Position numbers and translations under genes: made by a program
Notes under the pieces: generated by a model
The model's input: only the letters and a program-made list of their open reading frames with translations
What the model was told of the DNA's origin: nothing
Databases searched by the model: none
From: Anaeromyxobacter sp. PSR-1
Lineage (GTDB): Bacteria; Myxococcota; Myxococcia; Myxococcales; Anaeromyxobacteraceae
DNA length: 42,334 nucleotides
Direction: 5' to 3'
Assembly: GCF_000964525.1 (NCBI RefSeq)
Contig: NZ_BAZG01000020.1
Location: forward strand, 1 to 42,334
Shown here: positions 36,117-42,334 of the stretch, in pieces
Position numbering within the stretch: the stretch's first letter is position 1
Layout: each line of letters starts with the position of its first letter

Positions 36117-37661
36117 TCAGGGCAGCTGCGCTCGAGGCGCGCGTGCCGGTCCGGCGAAGGCGGGCCTGACGAAGAGGGAGGCGCGCGGCGTGCTCGCCAC
36201 CTCGCGCCAGGAGCCGCTGCCGCGCAGGTACGCGTCGAGCCGGGAGCCGCGCTCGGACAGCGCGAGGCGCACGTCGTGCTCGGCCACCTGCCGCGCGTAG
36301 AAGGCCGGGTCCCCCTCGTACCACTCGCGCAGGAACGAGTCCCCGTACAGCTCACATCGATCGTCGCCGAAGATCCGGACGCCCGGGACGTTGTAGGCGA
36401 CGAACGCGCCCAGCACCATGTCGGTCAGCACCGGGACGCGCGGCCCGAGGTCGCGCGCGGCGGCATCGAGCTGCGGGACGAGCGCGTACGGCCAGCGCGC
36501 GCGCTGTGGCCCCGCCAGCGGCGGGCCGCCTTCGTGATGGTTGAGCGCGGCGAGCGCGAGCACCGCGACCGGCGCGAGCCACGCGGCGCGCGCCAGGACC
36601 GGAGCCGGGCGGCGCGCGCCCCCGATCCCGATCCCGTGCCGTGCCAGCCACGCGGCGGCCCCGCTGCGCGAGAGGAGCTCGGCGAGCGCGATCAGCGCCG
36701 CGATCGCGAAGAGGGGCGCGTGCCGGATGCGCTGGAGCATCAGCACGAGCCAGACGAGCGGCAGGAGACAGGTCGCCGTCCAGCGGGCGCGGCCGCATGA
36801 GGCAGCCACGGCGGCGTACCCGGCCGCGAGTGGGACCACGTACCAGGACCCCGTCCTCCACAGCGACGCATGCTCCAGGATGTACCCGGCGATGACCGGT
36901 GACCTCACGATCGCCAGCCACGTCCGGATCATCTCCACGCCGTATGGGTTCAGGAGCGTGCCCGCCATGCCGGCGGCGAGGACGCCGCAGAGCGTGAGCG
37001 CGTCGGCGGGCCCGGTCACGGGGGACTCGTGCCCGAGCGCCCAGGTCGAGATCCAGAGGGCGGCCGCGAGCCCGAGCGTCGCCAGTCCGCCCAGGACGGC
37101 CCCGTGGCAGCTCGTCCACAGCACGAACAGCGGGACGAGCCACCACAGCCTGCGAAGGCCGGCGCGCCCGGCCTCCACGTCGGCGATCGCGGCGAAGGTC
37201 CACCCGAAGAACACCATCGAGACCAGGAGCGGGCGGACGTGGATGCTCCCGGCGCTGGTGAGGATGCCGAGCGAGGAGATCAGCACCGCCCATCGGATCT
37301 GGACCCCGCCGGCGACCAGCCGCGCGAACAGCCAGGTGAACAGGAGCGCCAGCGCGGCGCTCGCCACCACGAGCAACGCGTCGAAGCCACCGAGGCGATG
37401 GAGCAGCGCCATCGCGCTCTCCGCCAGCCACTGGTGCGCGATCCAGGGCTTCCCCTGGAAGGTGAAGGTGAGCCAGTCCTCGCGCGGCAGGCCGTGGGTC
37501 AGGATCCGCTCGCCGGTGAGCACGTGCCAGAACGTGCCCGGGTCCTGGAACATCCGCGACGCGCCGGCGATCGCGAGCAGCGCCCAGGTCGCGGCGAAGA
37601 ACGCCGCCGACGGCGCAGCCTGGAGGCGGGTCGTCCACGCTCTGCGAGGTTCGGTCGCCAT
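36117..37661 (-). CDS. polytopic membrane protein, glycosyltransferase-C-like
   Basis: 514 residues with about ten membrane helices. After the first helix, the loop DPGTFWHVLTGERILTHG followed by TFTFQGKPWIAHQWLAES matches a widespread bacterial family of membrane proteins related to oligosaccharyl or mannosyl transferases (a first luminal loop of acid and aromatic residues). The C-terminal about 100 residues form a soluble periplasmic domain. It may transfer sugars to lipid or protein in the periplasm, but the substrate is unknown. The ATG at 37661 lacks a clear ribosome site. It is convergent with the Tad operon; a link to pilus glycosylation would be speculation. Confidence 0.8.
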   Translation of the reverse strand: MATEPRRAWTTRLQAAPSAAFFAATWALLAIAGASRMFQDPGTFWHVLTGERILTHGLPREDWLTFTFQGKPWIAHQWLAESAMALLHRLGGFDALLVVASAALALLFTWLFARLVAGGVQIRWAVLISSLGILTSAGSIHVRPLLVSMVFFGWTFAAIADVEAGRAGLRRLWWLVPLFVLWTSCHGAVLGGLATLGLAAALWISTWALGHESPVTGPADALTLCGVLAAGMAGTLLNPYGVEMIRTWLAIVRSPVIAGYILEHASLWRTGSWYVVPLAAGYAAVAASCGRARWTATCLLPLVWLVLMLQRIRHAPLFAIAALIALAELLSRSGAAAWLARHGIGIGGARRPAPVLARAAWLAPVAVLALAALNHHEGGPPLAGPQRARWPYALVPQLDAAARDLGPRVPVLTDMVLGAFVAYNVPGVRIFGDDRCELYGDSFLREWYEGDPAFYARQVAEHDVRLALSERGSRLDAYLRGSGSWREVASTPRASLFVRPAFAGPARAPRAQLP

Positions 37662-37753
37662 CGCGCTGAGGACGACTGTCGCGCCGCCGGGGGTGGCGCC
37701 GCAAGCGCGCGCGGGTCCCACCTCCGTCCCGCGTTCGCGGGGCGCGCGCGCAC

Positions 37754-38641
37754 CTACGCCAGCGGCGACCCGCCCGTCACCCCCACGATCTCCCCGCTCA
37801 CGTACCGCGCGTCGTCGGAGGCGAGGAACACGAACACCGGGGCGACCTCGGCCGGCTGGCCGGCGCGCTCCATGGGCGCGCTCTCGCCGTGCTTCTCCAC
37901 CTTCTCGTCCGGGAACGACTGCGGGATGAGCGGCGTCCAGATGGGCCCGGGCGCGACCCCGTTCACCCGGATGCCGCGCGCGGCCAGCTCCTTCGAGAGC
38001 CCCTGCGTGAACGTGCGGATGGCGCCCTTGGTGGCGGCGTAGTCGAGGATCTGCGGGTTGGGGTGGTAGGCCTGGATCGACGTCGTGTTGACGATCGCGG
38101 CGCCGGGCTTCAGGTGGGGGAGGGCGTGGCGGGTCAGGTTGAACATCGCCACCACGTTGGTCCGGAACGTCCGCTCGACGCGCTCCGCGTCGAGGTCCTC
38201 GAAGCGCTCCACGGCGCGCCCCTGGAACGCGGCGTTGTTCACGAGCACGTCGAGCCTTCCGAACCGCTCGATCGCGGCCGCCACCACGCGCGCGCACTGC
38301 GCGTCCTCGGCGAGGTCGCCGGCCACCAGCAGCGCGGTGCGCCCGGCCGCCTCCACCACCCGCCGCGTCTCCTCGGCGTCCTCGTGCTCGGACAGGTACG
38401 ACACCACCACGTGCGCGCCCTCGCGCGCGAACGCGAGCGCCACGGCGCGCCCGATGCCGCTGTCGGCGCCGGTGACGATGGCGACCCGGTCCTGCAGGCG
38501 GCCGTGCCCGCGATAGCTCCGCTCGCCGAAGTCCGGCCGCGGGCGCATCCCGGCCTCGCTGCCGGGCGTGGGCTGCTGCTGCTTCGGGTAGGGCGGCTGC
38601 GCGCCGGCCCGCCGCGGGTCGGGGTTCCGATCCTTCGCCAT
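37754..38641 (-). CDS. short-chain dehydrogenase/reductase
   Basis: 295 residues. The cofactor motif is TGADSGIG at 57-64, with NNAA at 135-138, and catalytic Ser188, Tyr201 and Lys205 (YAATK). The N-terminal about 50-residue extension rich in Pro and Gln (RRAGAQPPYPKQQQPTPGSEAG) marks the group related to Bacillus general stress protein 39 and YhxC-type oxidoreductases. The substrate is unknown; it may reduce aldehydes or ketones under stress. GGCAGGAGG precedes ATG 38641. No clear functional link to its neighbours. Confidence 0.9.
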   Translation of the reverse strand: MAKDRNPDPRRAGAQPPYPKQQQPTPGSEAGMRPRPDFGERSYRGHGRLQDRVAIVTGADSGIGRAVALAFAREGAHVVVSYLSEHEDAEETRRVVEAAGRTALLVAGDLAEDAQCARVVAAAIERFGRLDVLVNNAAFQGRAVERFEDLDAERVERTFRTNVVAMFNLTRHALPHLKPGAAIVNTTSIQAYHPNPQILDYAATKGAIRTFTQGLSKELAARGIRVNGVAPGPIWTPLIPQSFPDEKVEKHGESAPMERAGQPAEVAPVFVFLASDDARYVSGEIVGVTGGSPLA

Positions 38642-38701
38642 GGCGCCTCCTGCCCGAGAAGCTAGGGCGGAGCGCGCCGGGGCGCGGCGGCGGGCGGGAC
38701 G

Positions 38702-39463
38702 CTAGGCCGCGGGGACCACGTACCACTGGCCCTTGGCGCCCTGCTCGCGGCGGAGCAGGCCCTCGGCCTCCATGGCCTCCAGCATCCGGTTGAAGGACGA
38801 GAACCCGTGCTCGCGCTCGTCGAAGTCGGGCTGGCGGCGCACGATGGCGGCCTTGATCGCGGACGGGTTCACCGGCCCGGCGGCTCGCCCAAGGATGGCG
38901 GCGGTGGCCTCGCGCGCGACCTCGGGGACGACCGCGGCGATCTTCTCCTTGGGCTTCTCCGGCTTCTCCTTGCCGCCGCCCTCGGCGCGGCGGCGGGAGC
39001 CGGGGCGCAGGTAGATGAACTCGTCGCAGGCCTTCACGAACAGCGGGCTGGTCGCCTCCCGCACCGCCATGCCGATGACCGTGCGGTCGTTCTCGCGCAG
39101 CTTGTAGGCGAGCGGGCAGAAGTCGGAGTCGCCCGACGCGATCACGAACGTGTCGATGTGCTCGCGCAGGTAGGCGAGCTCGAGCGCGTCGATGACGAGG
39201 CGCATGTCGGCGCCGTTCTTCCCGGCGCGGGTCGAGGGGGGCACGTCCACCAGCTCGACGCCCTTGTCGTGCAGGCGCGGGGTGGCGGCCGAGAAGCGCG
39301 TCCAGTCGGCGTAGGCCCGGCGGAACACCACCTTGCCCTTCTCGAGCAGCGTGTCGAGCGCGGGCTGGAGGTCGAACGTCTCGGCCGACAGGCCGGTGCG
39401 GGTGACGAGGTTCTCGAAGTCGATGAAGAGCGCGATCCGCTGATCGCTGTGCTCGCGGCGCAT
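38702..39463 (-). CDS. NYN-domain RNase-like protein with OST-HTH/LOTUS domain
   Basis: 253 residues. The N-terminal NYN (PIN-like) domain has its acidic residues in place: Asp15 in IALFIDFEN, Asp86 in NGADMRLVIDALE, and Asp112/Asp114 in ASGDSDFCPLAY. A Lys/Glu/Pro linker (about 155-180) leads to a C-terminal OST-HTH/LOTUS domain (about 190-250, VNPSAIKAAIVRRQPDFDERE and FNRMLEAMEAEGLL). NYN-LOTUS proteins are putative RNases acting with RNA- or G4-binding LOTUS domains; eukaryotic relatives include MARF1. CGGAGG precedes ATG 39463. The upstream cytochrome gene ends in a terminator, so it is probably monocistronic. Confidence 0.9.
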   Translation of the reverse strand: MRREHSDQRIALFIDFENLVTRTGLSAETFDLQPALDTLLEKGKVVFRRAYADWTRFSAATPRLHDKGVELVDVPPSTRAGKNGADMRLVIDALELAYLREHIDTFVIASGDSDFCPLAYKLRENDRTVIGMAVREATSPLFVKACDEFIYLRPGSRRRAEGGGKEKPEKPKEKIAAVVPEVAREATAAILGRAAGPVNPSAIKAAIVRRQPDFDEREHGFSSFNRMLEAMEAEGLLRREQGAKGQWYVVPAA

Positions 39464-39557
39464 GGGAAGGGGCCTCCGGGCAGGCCGGGCAGGGGCCCGC
39501 AGCGCCCGGAACCTGACAGGTGCGGGGCGCGGGCGCAAGGAAAAGGGCCGAAAGGGC

Positions 39558-39585
39558 GAGGCCGGGGGGCGCACCCCCCGGCCTC
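39558..39585 (-). terminator. Rho-independent terminator of the 18-haem cytochrome gene
   Basis: Perfect 12-bp stem (GAGGCCGGGGGG/CCCCCCGGCCTC, 39558-39569 and 39574-39585) with a 4-nt loop. On the minus strand it is followed by CCCTTTCGGCCCTTTTCC, a T-rich stretch. It lies 28 bp after the cytochrome stop codon. Confidence 0.85.
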
Positions 39586-39612
39586 GGGACCTTCACGGTA
39601 CGTCCTGGTGGA

Positions 39613-41580
39613 TCAGTACCAGGCGCGCTCCGGGCCGTGGCAGGCGACGGCGCAGCCGTGCGTGGTCCGGTCGTAGTTGACCGAGGCGGCCACGTCCACC
39701 TGGCCGTTCACGTGCAGCGCCTTGTCCGCGGTGGGCGGCGTGGCGCCCGGCGCGTACGCGGCGGAGTGGCAGACGCCGCAGGACAGCTTGAACGTGCCGA
39801 CGTGCACGAGGTGCGCGTCGCTGAAGTCCGTGCCGGTCTGCGACGCGTGGCAGCTCGCGCAGTCCACCGAGGTGGCGGTCCAGGCCGGGGTGGCGGCCTT
39901 CCCGGCGCGGAAGCCGCCGTGGCAGTAGGTGGACGCGCAGGTCCCGGCGCCGGCGTCGAACGTGCCGGCGGCCGCGCCGCCCGGGGTCTTGAGCGCCACC
40001 GCGACCGCGCCGTCCACGTGCGCGATGTCGGCGTAGGGCTGCCCGTCGTGGCAGGCGCCGCAGGCGACGCCGTTGCTGATGGCGCCGGTGGGCTGCTTGC
40101 CGAACAGGTGCGTCTGGTGCGCGCCGACGCCGCGCTCCGACGGCGCCACGTGGCCCTGCGTGTCCACCGGCGGCGCCGCCGCGAGCTGCGCGCGGTTGGG
40201 CTCGCCGTGGCAGAAGGTGCAGCTCGTCTGCCAGGTCTGCTGGCCGTTCGCCGCGTGGCAGGCGTTGCACGACACGCCGGCGCCGGGCCCGCCGTCCAGG
40301 TCCGCGCCGTGGCAGCTCCGGCAGTCGTCGAGGCCGCGCGGGTACGCCGGGTCGTGGAAGTTCGCCGCCAGCCCGTGGGGCTGCTGCGTGCCGGCGGGTG
40401 CGAGCCAGCCGGCCGGGTGGACGTTCTGGTCCACCACGCCGTTCACGTGCAGGCCGTTCGCGACGAACATCGAGCCGTCCGGGTTCACGGTGCCGGGGTG
40501 GCACTGCGAGCACTGCGGCAGCGAGGCGAGCGGCGCGCCGCTGCGATCCACCGACGGGTGCGGCGAGGGCGGCACGAGCGCGTGGCAGCTCCCGCAGGTC
40601 GCGCCGCCGCTCCCCTGCGTCCAGGTCGGGGCGATGTTCAGGCCGCCGCCGCCGATGGGCGTGTTGCCGCCGCCGTGGCAGTAGACGCCGCTGCAGGTGC
40701 CGCTCGCGTAGCTCGGGTTCGCGTTCAGCGACGCGAGCGGGCCGAAGGTGACCACCGGCGCGCCGTTCGAGGCGTGGGCCGAGTCGGTCGGGACCACATG
40801 GCACTGGCTGCACGCGAACGCCTTCGCGAGCGGGCCGTCGCGCAGGTGCGCGAGGTGCGCGCCGACGCGGGCGCCGGTGACGTTGCCCTGCGTGTCCACC
40901 GGCGGCGCGGCGCGGACGAGCGGCGAGTCCTGCGTGCGGCCGGGATCGCCGTGGCAGCCGGCGCACGCGGTCAGCGCCACGATGTCCACGTGGCCGTCGA
41001 CGTGCTTGCCGCCGGGCTTGATCTGCTGGTTCGCGTCCACCGAGTCGGAGTGGCACTGGAAGCAGTTCGTCGCGAGCGCGCTGTGGCTCGGCGGCGGGTT
41101 GCCGTGGCAGGCCTGGCAGCGCTCCGCCGCGCTGGGCTTCGGCTGGTTCCACGACGGGTTCGGCGTGGTGCCGCCCGCGAACAGCGTGCTGCCGTGGCAG
41201 TACGTGCTCGAGCAGGTGCCGCCGAGCGTGCCGGTGCCGGCGGCGTAGGTCGGGCTCGCGCCGTCCAGCTTCGCGGCCTGGCCGAACCGGACCTTGATGG
41301 AGCCGGGGCCGATGTGGTCCGGGTCGTCCACCGAGGACGGCACCTTGTGGCACGTCTCGCAGGCGACGCCGGCGTCGAGGTGCGCGGTGTGCGCACCGAC
41401 CTTCGGGCCGGTCAGGCTGCCGTGGGCGTCGCGCGGGGGCGCGCCGGTGAGGTTGTCCACGCCGCCGTGGCAGCGCGTGCAGGTGGTGCCCGCCTCGGCG
41501 GCCTCCTCCACCTTGCGGGCCGAGCAGGCGGCGAGCAGGGCGAGGGAAAGGACGAGCGGGGTGATTCGAGCGGAGCGCAT
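39613..41580 (-). CDS. multihaem c-type cytochrome lipoprotein, about 18 haem motifs
   Basis: 655 residues. The signal peptide ends in lipobox LAAC (about residue 19), so the protein is lipid-anchored, probably in the outer membrane. There are 14 CXXCH motifs, three CX4CH motifs (CSSTYCH, CSGVYCH, CASTYCH) and a terminal CX3CH (CAVACH). The combination of CX4CH followed by CXXCH is that of the Geobacter-type repeat. Repeating units carry GAHxxHL and DxxGxHVNG-like segments with distal His ligands. It is likely an extracellular or outer-membrane electron carrier in metal or other terminal-acceptor respiration. The partial cytochrome gene lies upstream on the same strand. All motifs look intact. 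Confidence 0.94.
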   Translation of the reverse strand: MRSARITPLVLSLALLAACSARKVEEAAEAGTTCTRCHGGVDNLTGAPPRDAHGSLTGPKVGAHTAHLDAGVACETCHKVPSSVDDPDHIGPGSIKVRFGQAAKLDGASPTYAAGTGTLGGTCSSTYCHGSTLFAGGTTPNPSWNQPKPSAAERCQACHGNPPPSHSALATNCFQCHSDSVDANQQIKPGGKHVDGHVDIVALTACAGCHGDPGRTQDSPLVRAAPPVDTQGNVTGARVGAHLAHLRDGPLAKAFACSQCHVVPTDSAHASNGAPVVTFGPLASLNANPSYASGTCSGVYCHGGGNTPIGGGGLNIAPTWTQGSGGATCGSCHALVPPSPHPSVDRSGAPLASLPQCSQCHPGTVNPDGSMFVANGLHVNGVVDQNVHPAGWLAPAGTQQPHGLAANFHDPAYPRGLDDCRSCHGADLDGGPGAGVSCNACHAANGQQTWQTSCTFCHGEPNRAQLAAAPPVDTQGHVAPSERGVGAHQTHLFGKQPTGAISNGVACGACHDGQPYADIAHVDGAVAVALKTPGGAAAGTFDAGAGTCASTYCHGGFRAGKAATPAWTATSVDCASCHASQTGTDFSDAHLVHVGTFKLSCGVCHSAAYAPGATPPTADKALHVNGQVDVAASVNYDRTTHGCAVACHGPERAWY

Positions 41581-41678
41581 TCGGGAGGGTCCTCGGTCCG
41601 TGGCCGCGCCCGGATGGGCCGGCGCGCGGCGCCAGAATGCCCTCGTCGGCGGGCCGGTGGCTTGACCGTGCGCAAGGG

Positions 41679-41720
41679 ACGCGTCACCCGACCGCAGGAG
41701 GCGCGGGTCGGGTGACGTGT
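41679..41720 (-). terminator. hairpin after the partial cytochrome gene
   Basis: A core of 11 perfect pairs (GTCACCCGACC 41683-41693 and GGTCGGGTGAC 41706-41716) extends by four further pairs, one of them G-U. It follows the upstream cytochrome stop by 43 bp. The T tract is weak (TCCCTTG). Confidence 0.6.
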
Positions 41721-41763
41721 GCCCTCGGGCACGGCGCGTGCCGGCAGCGCGACCGCCGGTCCG

Positions 41764-42333
41764 CTACCAGGTCTCGCCGCCGTGGCACCCCGGCGCACAG
41801 CTCCGGGAGGCCGCGTTCCAGCCGACGATGGGCTGCAGCTGCCGCGTGCCGTCCACGTGGGTGGCCGGCGCGACGGCGCTCGCAGTGTACCCGGTCCCGT
41901 GGCAGGTCGCGCACGAGATCGAGCGGCTGGAGACGTGCAGGAAGTGGCGCCCGGAGTAAGCGGACGTTCCGCTCCCGCTCTGCGGCAGGTGGCAGGAGGC
42001 GCAGGTGGTGCCGGCCGTCGAGGTCCAGGTCGGCGCCGGGGCGGCCGCGCCCGCGATGGAGCCGTGGCAGTAGGTGGACGCGCAGGTGGCGGCGGTGTGG
42101 TCCCAGGCCGGCGTGCGGCCGCCGGTGCGCGACAGCGCCCCGAACTGCAGCTGCACGGTGCCGTCCGCGTGCGTGGTCGAGGTGGGCACCGCGTGGCACT
42201 CGCCGCAGGCGAGCGGCGACGAGAGGCTCGCGAACAGGTGCTTCTGGTGCGCGCCGACCGCGATCGCGGTGACCGCCGTCTCGCCGCGCGTGCCGTACGG
42301 CGGCGCCGCCGCATTGGTGGCGCGCGCGGGATC
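41764..42333 (-). CDS. multihaem c-type cytochrome, N-terminus beyond the window
   Basis: The last 189 residues are visible, with no stop up to the window edge. Haem motifs are CGECH, CX4CH (CASTYCH), CASCH, CATCH and a terminal CX3CH (CAPGCH). Segments such as VGAHQKHLF before the first visible motif match the neighbouring cytochrome (VGAHQTHLF), and both end in CX3CH followed by Gly. The two are therefore paralogous and probably have the same role in extracellular electron transfer. The missing N-terminus should contain the signal peptide and further haems. Its stop is followed by a hairpin and 183 bp before the second cytochrome's ATG. Confidence 0.9.
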   Translation of the reverse strand, partial: DPARATNAAAPPYGTRGETAVTAIAVGAHQKHLFASLSSPLACGECHAVPTSTTHADGTVQLQFGALSRTGGRTPAWDHTAATCASTYCHGSIAGAAAPAPTWTSTAGTTCASCHLPQSGSGTSAYSGRHFLHVSSRSISCATCHGTGYTASAVAPATHVDGTRQLQPIVGWNAASRSCAPGCHGGETW

Positions 42334-42334
42334 G

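Noticed and set aside
1-42334. tRNA, rRNA, CRISPR array, insertion sequence or prophage genes
   Set aside because: No cloverleaf-like sequence, regularly spaced short repeats, transposase or phage structural motif was seen on reading both strands; a covariance-model search could still find a small RNA.

Overview
The window is very GC-rich DNA from a myxobacterium-like anaerobe, most probably Anaeromyxobacter (Myxococcota). The reasons are a carD-carG pair of the myxobacterial type, a bacterial topoisomerase VI operon, multihaem c-type cytochrome lipoproteins with Geobacter-like CX2CH/CX4CH motif mixtures, a complete Tad pilus locus and a probable selenoprotein. Organism assignment is inference from gene content; no rRNA or tRNA gene was seen.

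Layout. 1-4,000, mostly minus strand: a partial membrane protein, carG and carD (a DNA-binding/zinc-protein regulatory pair, translationally coupled), a CDP-alcohol phosphatidyltransferase and an orphan beta-class DNA methyltransferase. 4,000-10,600: a membrane protein, queG (queuosine synthesis), a MocR-type regulator divergent from azlCD (branched-chain amino acid export), an EamA transporter, ygfZ, and a complex dyad repeat. 10,600-11,900, minus strand: a degenerate Nudix protein, a peroxiredoxin whose peroxidatic residue is an in-frame TGA followed by a SECIS-like hairpin, and a small coiled-coil protein. 11,900-14,800: two lipoproteins around a zinc-type oxidoreductase, then htpX. 14,900-18,400: top6B-top6A and a 43-residue very basic protein. 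18,400-25,600: a 3'-5' exonuclease, a helical protein, a seven-repeat lipoprotein that overlaps an envelope Ig-domain gene, a DUF6132-type membrane protein and an acyltransferase-3.

25,900-36,064 is one plus-strand Tad (Flp) pilus operon: pilin, prepilin peptidase, TadE pseudopilin, RcpC, secretin RcpA, TadZ, ATPase TadA, platform proteins TadB and TadC, TPR lipoprotein TadD, a small lipoprotein and a TadG-like protein. Junctions are tight, several being 4-bp overlaps. Only a strong hairpin separates the pilin gene from the rest. 36,117-42,334 is all minus strand: a polytopic membrane protein, a short-chain dehydrogenase, a NYN/LOTUS RNase-like protein, and two multihaem cytochrome genes, the second cut by the window edge; each cytochrome gene ends in a hairpin.

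The most notable items are the selenocysteine peroxiredoxin (conventional gene calling would truncate it), the CarD/CarG pair with a histone-H1-like tail and a dead metalloprotease site, bacterial topoisomerase VI, a recurring arrangement of -10 boxes 6-10 nt from start codons that suggests leaderless mRNAs, and cytochromes with mixed haem-motif spacing. I did not see CRISPR arrays, insertion sequences, prophage or tRNA genes.
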